A stretch of 64,000 nt of DNA from the NCBI RefSeq assembly GCF_900187565.1, contig NZ_FYED01000017.1, positions 62,001-126,000 on the forward strand. Direction: 5' to 3'. The notes under the pieces are model-generated. The model saw nothing but the letters and a program-made list of their open reading frames with translations, was not told where the DNA came from and did no database searches. Source of the DNA: Pseudomonas sp. Irchel 3A7. GTDB lineage: Bacteria > Pseudomonadota > Gammaproteobacteria > Pseudomonadales > Pseudomonadaceae. Shown in pieces: positions 36,466 to 47,104 of the stretch. How positions within the stretch are numbered: the first letter of the stretch is position 1; the number at the start of each line of letters is the position of its first letter. Made by a program: the position numbers and the translations under genes.

Positions 36466-36822
36466 ATGTCGCGTTGCGCAGGCGTGTTGAGTTTGTTGAT
36501 GTTGATCGCCGGTTGCCAGACAACCCACGAGGATCTGATCGCCAAGGGTTACCCGCCGGCGTTCGCCGATGGTTTCGATGACGGCTGCAGCAGTGGCCGG
36601 CAAGCCGCCGGAGCGATCACCGGTGAGTTTCGCAAAAATGTCCTGCGTTATCTGAAAGACAAAAACTACGCCGAGGGTTGGAGCGATGGTTTTCGCCAAT
36701 GTCAGGCCATGCGCGAAAGCCAGGACCGCGAGGACTATCGCAACCGCCATTGGGACGAGCGCGACAAAGCCTGGCAACAGCAAAAGGATCAGGACGCCGC
36801 CCGGGCCTATCACTCGCAATAG
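36466..36822 (+). CDS. small lipoprotein of unknown function
   Basis: A 118-aa predicted lipoprotein with lipobox LIAGC and Cys17. The mature part has a DGFDDGCSSGR motif and a repeat-like YAEGWSDGFRQC segment, both of the form (E/D)G(F/W)xDGxxxC, then a highly charged, probably helical C-terminus. No known domain. ATG 36466. Confidence 0.78.
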   Translation: MSRCAGVLSLLMLIAGCQTTHEDLIAKGYPPAFADGFDDGCSSGRQAAGAITGEFRKNVLRYLKDKNYAEGWSDGFRQCQAMRESQDREDYRNRHWDERDKAWQQQKDQDAARAYHSQ

Positions 36823-36892
36823 GTCGCTGATAGACATCCACCGAAACTAAAACCCTGCAACCATGGCCCAAACCCTATATCGGGAGAAAACC

Positions 36893-37387
36893 ATGAGTCG
36901 TGCCTTCGTCAATGAAGATAACGCCGCCGCGCAAGCCGATCAGCCGGTCGAACGGCAGGTCAGTGCACAGCCCAATTACGTCACCCCCGAGGGCCTGAGC
37001 CTGCTGCAAAACAAGGTTGCCGAGTTGCAGGCGCTGCACGGCGGACAATCGGCGCTCGGCGATCAGGCTGACAAACAGTTGATGGCCAACCTTGAGCGTG
37101 ATCTGCGCTACTTCCATCAACGCCTGCAAAGTGCCCAGGTCGTGCCGCCCGCGACTTCAACCAGGAAAGTCCAGATCGGCAGTTGGGTCATTTACGCTGA
37201 TGAGCACGGCACCGAGCGTCGCGTGCAACTGGTGGGGGAAGACCAAGCCGTTGCCGCCAAAGGCCTGATCAATTGGGGATCGCCGTTGGGTCGGGCGTTG
37301 CTCGGGGCACAGCTCGGTGACGAGGTGCTTTGGCAACGCCCGGCCGGCGATCAACTGATCGAGATCATCCGCATCGAACCGGCTTAA
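36893..37387 (+). CDS. GreA/GreB family transcription elongation factor
   Basis: A 164-aa protein with the C-terminal FKBP-like Gre domain (KVQIGSWVIYADEHGTERRVQLVGEDQA and SPLGRALLGAQLGDEV). The N-terminal part is helical but shorter and less regular than the GreA coiled coil, closer to Rnk/GreB-like paralogs. True GreA/GreB carry two acidic residues at the coiled-coil tip; the match here is uncertain, so cleavage-factor activity is not assured. ATG 36893 follows GGGAGAA. Its stop shares the bases TTAA with the stop of gdhA. Confidence 0.82.
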   Translation: MSRAFVNEDNAAAQADQPVERQVSAQPNYVTPEGLSLLQNKVAELQALHGGQSALGDQADKQLMANLERDLRYFHQRLQSAQVVPPATSTRKVQIGSWVIYADEHGTERRVQLVGEDQAVAAKGLINWGSPLGRALLGAQLGDEVLWQRPAGDQLIEIIRIEPA

Positions 37388-38721
37388 ACCACGCCTTGGG
37401 CCAGCATCGCATCGGCGACCTTGACGAAGCCGGCGATGTTCGCACCCTTGACGTAATTGACCTGACCGTTCTCTTCACCGTAATGCACGCAAGCGTGGTG
37501 AATCGACTGCATGATTGCGTGCAGCTTGCTGTCGACTTCACCGCCGGTCCACAGCAAGCGCATGGCGTTCTGCGACATCTCCAGCCCGCTCACAGCAACA
37601 CCACCGGCGTTGGACGCCTTGCCCGGTGCAAACAGGATGCCCGCGTCGATGAACAGATCCACCGCCTCCAGCGTGGTCGGCATGTTGGCGCCTTCCGCCA
37701 CACAAGCGCAGCCGTTGCGCAGCAATGCACGAGCCGCATCGGCATCCAGTTCGTTTTGCGTGGCGCATGGCAACGCGATGTCGCAACTCAGGCCCCACGG
37801 ATGCTGACCGGCGAGGAATTCCAGACCAAAACGGCCGGCCAATTCGCTGATGCGCCCGCGCTGGACATTCTTCAGTTCCAATACCGCTTGCCATTGCGCT
37901 TCGGTCAAACCGCTCTCGCAGTACAGCGTGCCTTCGGAGTCGGACAGCGAAATCACTTTGCCACCCAGGTCCATGACCTTGCGTGCCGCGTATTGCGCAA
38001 CGTTGCCCGAGCCGGAAATCGCTACGCGTTTGCCCTCAACGGTCAACCCGCGACGCTTGAGCATTTCCTCAGCGAAATACACGCAACCGAATCCGGTAGC
38101 CTCAGGACGAATCAGGCTGCCGCCGTAGCTCGGGCCTTTGCCGGTCAGCACGCTGGTGAACTGGTTGCTCAGGCGCTTGTACTGGCCGAACAGGAAACCG
38201 ATTTCACGGGCGCCGACGCCGATATCACCGGCCGGCACGTCAACGTCGGCACCGATGTGACGGTACAGCTCGCTCATGAAGGCCTGGCAGAAGCGCATGA
38301 CTTCCGCATCGCTTTTGCCTTTCGGATCGAAGTCCGAACCGCCCTTGCCACCGCCCATGGGCAGCGACGTCAGCGAGTTTTTGAAGGTCTGCTCGAACGC
38401 CAGAAACTTCAACACGCCGAGGTTTACCGAAGGATGGAAGCGCAAGCCGCCCTTGTATGGACCGATGGCGCTGTTCATCTGGATGCGGAACCCGCGATTG
38501 ACCTGCACCTTACCGTGATCGTCGACCCAGGAAACCCGAAACACGACCGCCCGCTCCGGCTCGCAGATCCGCTCCAGAATGCCTGAAGTCAGATAGTGCG
38601 GATTGGCCTCAAGAAAAGGCCACAGGCTGCGCAGGACCTCTTCGACCGCCTGGTGGAATTCAGGCTGGTCCGGATCGCGCTTTTTCAGGCGGGCAAGGAA
38701 GGATTCAACGGATTCGATCAT
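37384..38721 (-). CDS. gdhA: NADP-dependent glutamate dehydrogenase
   Basis: A 445-aa hexameric family I enzyme that makes glutamate from 2-oxoglutarate and ammonium. The catalytic Lys region is SLPMGGGKGGSDFDPKGKS; the Rossmann motif is ISGSGNVAQYAA near residue 235. Length and sequence fit the NADP form rather than the large NAD-GDH. ATG 38721. Confidence 0.96.
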   Translation of the reverse strand: MIESVESFLARLKKRDPDQPEFHQAVEEVLRSLWPFLEANPHYLTSGILERICEPERAVVFRVSWVDDHGKVQVNRGFRIQMNSAIGPYKGGLRFHPSVNLGVLKFLAFEQTFKNSLTSLPMGGGKGGSDFDPKGKSDAEVMRFCQAFMSELYRHIGADVDVPAGDIGVGAREIGFLFGQYKRLSNQFTSVLTGKGPSYGGSLIRPEATGFGCVYFAEEMLKRRGLTVEGKRVAISGSGNVAQYAARKVMDLGGKVISLSDSEGTLYCESGLTEAQWQAVLELKNVQRGRISELAGRFGLEFLAGQHPWGLSCDIALPCATQNELDADAARALLRNGCACVAEGANMPTTLEAVDLFIDAGILFAPGKASNAGGVAVSGLEMSQNAMRLLWTGGEVDSKLHAIMQSIHHACVHYGEENGQVNYVKGANIAGFVKVADAMLAQGVV

Positions 38722-38921
38722 GGAAAAGTCTCGGCAAATTTATTGTCGTTGGAAGAAATTGGGCCGGACTTTAACAAACGAAACGCGCACTAGGACAGAG
38801 CAAAATGTCGCATTTATGAAATTAAATGGTGCAACCGATATAAATTCAGTCCGATTATCGGCCGCTTTTGCACTGAAACAGGGATTTACAAATTAGCCCT
38901 TGCACCACCAGTGACTCCGCC

Positions 38922-38985
38922 TTCGCGAGCAGGCTCGCTCCCACAATTGTAATGCGCTCCCTGTGGGAGCGAGCCTGCTCGCGAA
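38922..38985. repeat. REP pair (short-spacer type)
   Basis: Perfect inverted units at 38922-38945 and 38962-38985, tails facing across 16 bases. In the 347-bp gap 38722-39068, the rest is an A/T-rich gdhA upstream region and the ettA terminator. Confidence 0.92.
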
Positions 38986-39014
38986 AGCCGCAACTCGAAG
39001 CAGCTAAAAAAGCG

Positions 39015-39050
39015 CAAAAAAAAACGGAACCCGAAGGCTCCGTTCTTTTT
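39015..39050 (-). terminator. rho-independent terminator after ettA
   Basis: On the minus strand AACGGAGCC, loop TTCG, GGTTCCGTT and a run of nine T, about 20 bp past the ettA stop. Confidence 0.9.
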
Positions 39051-39068
39051 CAAGCAACCAACCCGAAA

Positions 39069-40733
<1,665 letters not shown>

Positions 40734-41017
40734 GGAGAACCTTGGGTCAGTGACTGATGAATGATTGGAGCGCAGACGATGCCTGGCCAGACTGTGCGCG
40801 CCATCCGATTGAAACTATCAATGCGGGTGCGCTGAAAAAGTCTGATTCTAGGAGCTGGAACGCTCCCGCGTAACCGGCAAAGCTACCTCAATGACAGGTG
40901 GCCGTCCAGCCGAGCGGGACTGGCACTTTGCCACGACTCAAGGCATGCTAGCCGCCCTCCGGGCGTCCGGCTTATAGTGCACGTCGCGCCAGTCCAGCCA
41001 AACCGCAGGATTACAGT

Positions 41018-44000
41018 TTGTCCAATGTCACTCCGTCCCTGACTAACAGTGCTCCGACAGCGGCGCCCGGTTCGCCCCTGCGCGGAACCCTGAAAGGCGC
41101 GCTGGCGATGCTGGCTCTGTTGCTGCTCGCACTGCTGTTTTGGCAGCTGCTGGACCAGTTGCGTGAAACCCGGAAAAATCAGCGGCAGTACACCATCGAC
41201 TACACCGCCGACCTGGCCGCGCAAGTCAGCCTGAACATGGCGCTCAACGCTCAGATCGCCCTTAACCTGCTACCGATCGTCGAACAGCCGCAAAGCACCG
41301 ACGAACAGCAGGAGCTGCTGCGCAAGCTGCAAAAATCCTTGCCAGACCTGACCAGCCTGGCCCTGCTCAGCCCCTCCGGGACAATCCTCACTGACAGCGC
41401 GACCAACAGCGAAGACGCCGACTATCTGGGCGAGCTGGTCCGACGCAGTCGTGCCCAGCCTCACTACTTCAGCAATGCGATCGATGGCTCCGTGGTGCAC
41501 CTGCTGCTGCATCAAGCCAGCGGCAGTACCCGTGGCTATTGGGCCTTGCGCCTGAAGCCGACGTTTTTTTCGTCCCTGACCAATCTGAGCGAGGCCGATG
41601 GCCGCCCGCAGTGGCTGGTGGAAAACCGTTTCAACCACCAGATCATCAGCCGCGATATCGCGCTGCCACTGGTCAACCCGGGCACACTGACCCAGGACGA
41701 TCTGAGCAACAGTGTGCTGACCGTCCCACTGAGCGGCAGCGACTGGCAGCTGCGTGGGCTGTTCGATCGCCAGCGCGTGCTCGAAGAGCTGCTGCCGGCC
41801 TTCATCGGCAAATGCCTGCTGGGCCTGGCCTTTTCCATGCTGCCGTTTGTCGTCCTGCTGAACATGCGCCGACGCCAACGCCAGTTGCATGAAGGGCGTC
41901 GACGTTATCAGGAAATTTTCGAAGGCACTGGCGTTGCGCTGTGTGTACTCGACATGTCCGGACTCAAGAGCGCCTTTGACAAGGCTCGACTGCAAAGCAC
42001 CGAACAATTGCAGGCGCGGCTGGATGACCCGGAGCAACGCCGACATTTGCTACAGGCGCTGCGTATTACCGAAGTCAACCAGGTTGCCCTGCAGCTGCTT
42101 AATGTCAGTACGTCCAGGCAAGCCTGGGACCTGCTGATCGATGGCAACCCGCTCGATGGCAGCGCCATCGGCAATCAAGTACTCGAAGCGGCATTCCATC
42201 AGCAGCAGCAACTTGAGCTGGAAATCAAACTCCAGGATGCCAATGGCCGTGATCAGCACCTGTGGCTGGTGCTGCGCCTGCCGGAAAGTCCCGACGACTA
42301 TAACGCGGTGATCCTGAGCATCACCGATATCACCAGCCGCAAGCTCATTGAGTTGTCGCTGCAGGAGCGCGAAGGTTTCTGGTCTGATGTGGTACGCACC
42401 GTGCCCGATCACCTGTACGTACAGGACGTGATCAGCCAGCGCATGATTTTCAGTAACCATCATCTGGGCCAGACCCTGGGCTACAACCGCACCGAATTGC
42501 ACCAGATGGGCGAGTACTTCTGGGAAATCCTCCTGCATCCCGACGATGCCGACTACTACCACCGCTCGCGCCAGACCCAACGGCAAGGTGGCTACAGCCA
42601 ATTGATGCAATGCCAGCTGCGTTTCCGTCACCGGGACGGTGAATGGCGGCGCTTCGACATTCGCGAACAGGCCCTGGCACGGGACAAGCACGACCAGGTG
42701 ACCCGCATCATTGGCGTGGCCAAGGACGTCACCGAGCAAATCGAAGCCAGTGAGTCCCTGCGTGACAGTGAGCAGCGCTACCGGATGCTCGCCGAAAGCA
42801 TCAGCGACGTGATTTTTTCCACCGATAACCGCATGACGCTCAATTACGTCAGCCCGTCGGTACAAGCCGTGCTGGGTTATGACGCCGAATGGATTTTCCA
42901 GAACGGCTGGCAATCAACCATCGCCAACCCGCAACAACTGGCAGGCATCTACAGCCTGATGGAACGGGTCAACAACGCGCTGGATCAACCCGATCAACTG
43001 GCTCTGTTGCGCAACCAGGTGCAGACCCAATTGTTCTTGTTCGACTGCCTGCGGGCCGACGGGCGCAAGATTCCTATCGAACTGCGGCTGGTGCTGGTCT
43101 GGGACGAGCACGGTGCATTCGAAGGCGTGCTCGGGGTCGGTCGCGACATCAGCCAGCAACGCCGTGCCGAAAAAGACCTGCGTATGGCGGCCACGGTATT
43201 CGAGCACTCGACCTCGGCGATCCTGATCACCGACCCGGCCGGCTACATCGTCCAGGCCAACGAAGCCTTCAGCCGCGTCAGCGGTTATGCAGTGGAACAG
43301 GTACTCGACCAGTTGCCGAACATACTGACTGTCGACGAGCAGCAGGAAGCCCATCTGCGTTACGTGCTCAAGCAACTGAACCAGAACAGCACCTGGGAAG
43401 GCGAAGTCTGGCTCAAACGCCGCAATGGCGAGCATTACCCGGCCTGGGTCGGCATTACGGCGGTACTGGACGACGAAGGCGACCTGGCCAGTTACGTGTG
43501 CTTCTTCAGCGACATCAGCGAGCGCAAGGCCAGTGAGCAGCGAATTCACCGCCTCGCCTATTACGACGCTTTGACGCACCTGCCCAACCGCACACTGTTC
43601 CAGGACCGCCTGCACACGGCGCTGCAAGCGGCCGAACGGCAGAAATCCTGGGTAGTGTTGATGTTCCTCGACCTCGACCGCTTCAAGCCGATCAACGACT
43701 CCCTGGGGCACGCCGCCGGCGACCGCATGCTCAAGGAAATGGCCACGCGCCTGCTTGGCTGCGTCGATGACGACGATACCGTAGCGCGCATGGGCGGCGA
43801 CGAGTTCACCTTGCTCCTGCAACCGCGAGCTAACCGTGAAATCGCCTTGACCCGGGCGATCCACGTTGCAGAACAGATTCTCGCCAGCCTGGTGAAACCG
43901 TTCGTGCTCGAAGGCCGCGAGTTCTTTGTCACCGCCAGTATCGGCATCGCCCTGAGCCCTCAGGACGGCAACGAACTCAGCCAGCTGATGAAAAACGCCG

Positions 44001-44866
44001 ACACCGCGATGTATCACGCCAAAGAGCGCGGCAAGAACAACTTCCAGTTTTATCAGGCGGACATGAACGCCAGCGCCCTGGAGCGCCTGGAACTGGAAAG
44101 CGATTTGCGTCATGCCCTGGAACAGAACGAGTTCGTGCTGTATTACCAGCCGCAATTCAGTGGCGATGGTAAACGTCTGACCGGCGCCGAAGCCTTGTTG
44201 CGCTGGCGCCATCCGCGCCGTGGCCTGGTACCGCCGGGGGACTTCATTCCGGTGCTCGAAGAACTCGGCCTGGTGGTGGATGTGGGCGACTGGGTGATCA
44301 GCGAGGCCTGCCGTCAGCTCAAGACCTGGCACCAGGCTAAAGTACGGGTGCCGAAGGTGTCGGTGAACATTTCGGCGCGGCAGTTCTCCGATGGCCAACT
44401 CGGTACGCGGATCGCCACCATCCTCAAGGACACCGGCCTGCCACCGGCGTGCCTGGAACTGGAGCTGACCGAAAGTATCCTGATGCGTGAAGTCAGCGAG
44501 GCAATGCAGATACTCGATGGACTGAAAAATCTCGGCCTGAGCATCGCGGTCGATGACTTCGGCACGGGTTATTCATCGCTCAACTATCTCAAGCAGTTCC
44601 CGATCGACGTGCTGAAAATCGACCGCACCTTCGTCGATGGCCTGCCTTCGGGCGAACAGGATGCGCAGATCGCCCGGGCGATCATTGCCATGGCCCACAG
44701 CCTCAACCTGGCGGTGATCGCCGAGGGCGTGGAAACCCACGAGCAGCTCGACTTCCTGAGGGAGCACGGCTGCGACGAAGTTCAGGGCTACCTGTTCGGC
44801 CGCCCGATGCCGGCGAACAAGTTCGAAGTGCAATTCAGCAATGATGCGTTGTTCGTGTTCGACTGA
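41018..44866 (+). CDS. morA: c-di-GMP cyclase/phosphodiesterase MorA
   Basis: A 1282-aa membrane protein with GGDEF and EAL domains. Transmembrane helices lie near residues 30-48 and 268-287 around a periplasmic domain. PAS domains follow (about 300-820), then GGDEF with intact ARMGGDEF near residue 925 and EAL with intact GAEALLRW near 1057. Both active sites look complete. In P. aeruginosa MorA (PA4601) lies next to glyA, as here, and affects motility and biofilm. The frame opens at TTG 41018 with AGGA 8 bases upstream; no in-frame ATG precedes the first membrane helix, so the unusual start is likely. Confidence 0.93.
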   Translation: MSNVTPSLTNSAPTAAPGSPLRGTLKGALAMLALLLLALLFWQLLDQLRETRKNQRQYTIDYTADLAAQVSLNMALNAQIALNLLPIVEQPQSTDEQQELLRKLQKSLPDLTSLALLSPSGTILTDSATNSEDADYLGELVRRSRAQPHYFSNAIDGSVVHLLLHQASGSTRGYWALRLKPTFFSSLTNLSEADGRPQWLVENRFNHQIISRDIALPLVNPGTLTQDDLSNSVLTVPLSGSDWQLRGLFDRQRVLEELLPAFIGKCLLGLAFSMLPFVVLLNMRRRQRQLHEGRRRYQEIFEGTGVALCVLDMSGLKSAFDKARLQSTEQLQARLDDPEQRRHLLQALRITEVNQVALQLLNVSTSRQAWDLLIDGNPLDGSAIGNQVLEAAFHQQQQLELEIKLQDANGRDQHLWLVLRLPESPDDYNAVILSITDITSRKLIELSLQEREGFWSDVVRTVPDHLYVQDVISQRMIFSNHHLGQTLGYNRTELHQMGEYFWEILLHPDDADYYHRSRQTQRQGGYSQLMQCQLRFRHRDGEWRRFDIREQALARDKHDQVTRIIGVAKDVTEQIEASESLRDSEQRYRMLAESISDVIFSTDNRMTLNYVSPSVQAVLGYDAEWIFQNGWQSTIANPQQLAGIYSLMERVNNALDQPDQLALLRNQVQTQLFLFDCLRADGRKIPIELRLVLVWDEHGAFEGVLGVGRDISQQRRAEKDLRMAATVFEHSTSAILITDPAGYIVQANEAFSRVSGYAVEQVLDQLPNILTVDEQQEAHLRYVLKQLNQNSTWEGEVWLKRRNGEHYPAWVGITAVLDDEGDLASYVCFFSDISERKASEQRIHRLAYYDALTHLPNRTLFQDRLHTALQAAERQKSWVVLMFLDLDRFKPINDSLGHAAGDRMLKEMATRLLGCVDDDDTVARMGGDEFTLLLQPRANREIALTRAIHVAEQILASLVKPFVLEGREFFVTASIGIALSPQDGNELSQLMKNADTAMYHAKERGKNNFQFYQADMNASALERLELESDLRHALEQNEFVLYYQPQFSGDGKRLTGAEALLRWRHPRRGLVPPGDFIPVLEELGLVVDVGDWVISEACRQLKTWHQAKVRVPKVSVNISARQFSDGQLGTRIATILKDTGLPPACLELELTESILMREVSEAMQILDGLKNLGLSIAVDDFGTGYSSLNYLKQFPIDVLKIDRTFVDGLPSGEQDAQIARAIIAMAHSLNLAVIAEGVETHEQLDFLREHGCDEVQGYLFGRPMPANKFEVQFSNDALFVFD

Positions 44867-44891
44867 AATTTTCGGTGCTCCGACCGGCCCC

Positions 44892-44955
44892 TTCGCGAGC
44901 AGGCTCGCTCCCACATTGGATTGCGATCTCCTGTGGGAGCGAGCCTGCTCGCGAA
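44892..44955. repeat. REP pair (short-spacer type)
   Basis: Perfect inverted units at 44892-44915 and 44932-44955, tails facing across 16 bases, between morA and glyA. Confidence 0.92.
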
Positions 44956-45087
44956 GAGGCCCGCAGGATCACCGCTGATCCCTGCATGAAGCCCACTTGT
45001 CTGCGACATGATGTCCTTTCATATGCCTTCCAAAACCCGTTGGGGTAGAATGCCCCCCTTTTCTGCCCCCGATCCTTGAGGACCGCC

Positions 45088-46341
45088 ATGTTCAGCCGTG
45101 ATTTGACTATTGCCAAGTACGACGCCGATCTCTTTGCCGCCATGGAGCAAGAAGCTCAGCGCCAGGAAGAGCACATTGAGCTGATCGCTTCGGAAAACTA
45201 CACCAGCCCTGCGGTGATGGAAGCTCAAGGCTCGGTACTGACCAACAAGTACGCCGAAGGCTACCCGGGCAAGCGCTACTACGGCGGTTGCGAGTACGTC
45301 GACGTGGTTGAGCAGTTGGCCATCGACCGTGCAAAAGAACTGTTCGGCGCCGATTACGCCAACGTTCAGCCACACGCCGGTTCGCAAGCCAACAGCGCCG
45401 TTTACCTGGCCCTGCTGTCGGCCGGTGACACCATCCTGGGCATGAGCCTGGCACACGGCGGTCACCTGACCCACGGTGCCAGCGTTTCGTCCTCGGGCAA
45501 GCTGTACAACGCCATCCAGTACGGCATCGACGCCAACGGCCTGATCGACTACGACGAAGTCGAGCGCCTGGCGGTCGAGCACAAGCCGAAAATGATCGTG
45601 GCCGGTTTCTCTGCCTACTCGCAGGTTCTGGACTTCCCACGCTTCCGCGCAATCGCTGACAAGGTTGGCGCCTACCTGTTCGTCGACATGGCCCACGTGG
45701 CTGGTCTGGTCGCCGCTGGCGTCTACCCGAACCCGGTGCCATTCGCTGACGTCGTGACCACCACCACCCACAAGACTCTGCGTGGTCCACGTGGCGGCCT
45801 GATCCTGGCTCGCGCCAACGCCGACATCGAGAAAAAGCTGAACTCCGCGGTATTCCCGGGTGCCCAGGGTGGCCCGCTGGAGCACGTGATCGCCGCCAAG
45901 GCGATCTGCTTCAAGGAAGCACTGCAGCCAGAGTTCAAGGCTTACCAGCAACAAGTGGTGAAAAACGCCCAGGCCATGGCCAGCGTGTTCATCGAGCGCG
46001 GTTTCGACGTAGTGTCGGGCGGTACTGAAAACCACCTGTTCCTGCTGTCGCTGATCAAACAGGAAATCTCCGGTAAAGACGCCGACGCCGCTCTGGGCAA
46101 GGCTTTCATCACCGTGAACAAGAACTCCGTGCCAAACGACCCACGCTCCCCGTTCGTCACCTCCGGCCTGCGCTTCGGCACCCCGGCTGTGACCACTCGT
46201 GGCTTCAAGGAAGCAGAGTGCAAGGAACTGGCTGGCTGGATCTGCGACATCCTGGCTGACCTGAACAACGAAGCGGTAATCGACGCCGTTCGTGAGAAGG
46301 TCAAGGCGATCTGCAAGAAGCTGCCGGTGTACGGCGCCTGA
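45088..46341 (+). CDS. glyA: serine hydroxymethyltransferase
   Basis: A 417-aa PLP enzyme that interconverts serine and glycine and supplies one-carbon units. The PLP-Lys motif is VVTTTTHKTLRGPRGG, and IELIASENYTS starts the conserved core. ATG 45088 (MFSRDLTIAKYDADL) follows a GAGGA site; an in-frame TTG lies 12 bases upstream. Pseudomonads have several glyA copies; position matches PA4602. Confidence 0.96.
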   Translation: MFSRDLTIAKYDADLFAAMEQEAQRQEEHIELIASENYTSPAVMEAQGSVLTNKYAEGYPGKRYYGGCEYVDVVEQLAIDRAKELFGADYANVQPHAGSQANSAVYLALLSAGDTILGMSLAHGGHLTHGASVSSSGKLYNAIQYGIDANGLIDYDEVERLAVEHKPKMIVAGFSAYSQVLDFPRFRAIADKVGAYLFVDMAHVAGLVAAGVYPNPVPFADVVTTTTHKTLRGPRGGLILARANADIEKKLNSAVFPGAQGGPLEHVIAAKAICFKEALQPEFKAYQQQVVKNAQAMASVFIERGFDVVSGGTENHLFLLSLIKQEISGKDADAALGKAFITVNKNSVPNDPRSPFVTSGLRFGTPAVTTRGFKEAECKELAGWICDILADLNNEAVIDAVREKVKAICKKLPVYGA

Positions 46342-46354
46342 TAGCGGTAGCTTG

Positions 46355-46387
46355 AAAAAAACCCGGCCTGATGGCCGGGTTTTTTTT
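46355..46387 (+). terminator. rho-independent terminator after glyA
   Basis: ACCCGGCC / GGCCGGGT with loop TGAT, flanked by A6 and T8. Confidence 0.93.
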
Positions 46388-46494
46388 GGCCCCTGCTTTA
46401 AGCCTTTAACGCTTCAAGAACTCACGAAAAACACTGATACATCAACCTTCTAAAACAGCCTTTCTCCCCCCCATATAAGTTGCTAGCTTAATAA

Positions 46495-46512
46495 CCGAAC
46501 GAATGAGTTCGG
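46495..46512 (+). promoter_or_regulatory. inverted repeat upstream of the 46.5-kb gene pair
   Basis: CCGAAC, six bases, GTTCGG, ending 39 bp before the first ATG. Could be an operator or a 5' hairpin; no -10/-35 pair was clear. A 5-codon reading frame (MDALK) starts at 46538 and its stop overlaps the ATG at 46552. Confidence 0.45.
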
Positions 46513-46551
46513 AAAAACAACCTATACATATCAGAACATGGATGCACTGAA

Positions 46552-47082
46552 ATGAATAAAAACCAAGAGCGGTCTTTCATCGCCACGATGAAAACAAACC
46601 ATGGCAACCTTCACCTGCCTAAAATAACTTACGGAAAAACCACCCTGATTAAAAAGCTGGACTATGACACCTGGTCATTTGACGCAAACATGGACATTTC
46701 AAGTTACCTGTGCGTAAAAACCGATGCACCGGCAAATCAAATAAAATTTTATTTTGACTGCATCGATGATTATTACTCTATTTACCTTCTTACAGATGGC
46801 CTGTACCACCGTTACGCATTGAGCAATGAAAACCAGGATTTCATCAGCGCTTTTCGTTATGACCATGAACAGACAACCTATAACCTGCTCGATGGGAACG
46901 GCCAAATTGTCACGCTGGACCAGATAAACACCGATACCCCCGTCCTCAGGATCCAGACAAGGGGCGGTCGTACTTTGAGCGCTCGGGGCAATACAAAGGT
47001 GGGCAGCCTGGTCTGCACGGGGAAAGTCAGTGCTCGGCCGCTGGACTTCAAATTTGAGATACTGAGTCGCGGCGCAGCTTGA
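46552..47082 (+). CDS. unknown protein, first of a tandem paralog pair
   Basis: A 176-aa protein with no signal peptide or membrane segment. It begins NQERSFIAT and is predicted mostly beta: KFYFDCIDDYYSIYLL, RYALSNENQDFISAF, TTYNLLDGNGQIVTL, VLRIQTRGG, FKFEILSRG. The spacing of short strands around NG and GG turns recalls beta-trefoil (ricin/fascin-like) repeats, an inference. The following gene is a diverged paralog. Codon use is A/T-richer than neighbours. No strong Shine-Dalgarno is seen before ATG 46552. I do not recognise the family. Confidence 0.72.
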   Translation: MNKNQERSFIATMKTNHGNLHLPKITYGKTTLIKKLDYDTWSFDANMDISSYLCVKTDAPANQIKFYFDCIDDYYSIYLLTDGLYHRYALSNENQDFISAFRYDHEQTTYNLLDGNGQIVTLDQINTDTPVLRIQTRGGRTLSARGNTKVGSLVCTGKVSARPLDFKFEILSRGAA

Positions 47083-47104
47083 TCCTTCAAGCAGGAAGAT
47101 TCTA

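Noticed and set aside
42914..44398. 494-codon minus-strand frame over morA
   Set aside because: Antisense of the GGDEF/EAL region; no family resemblance.
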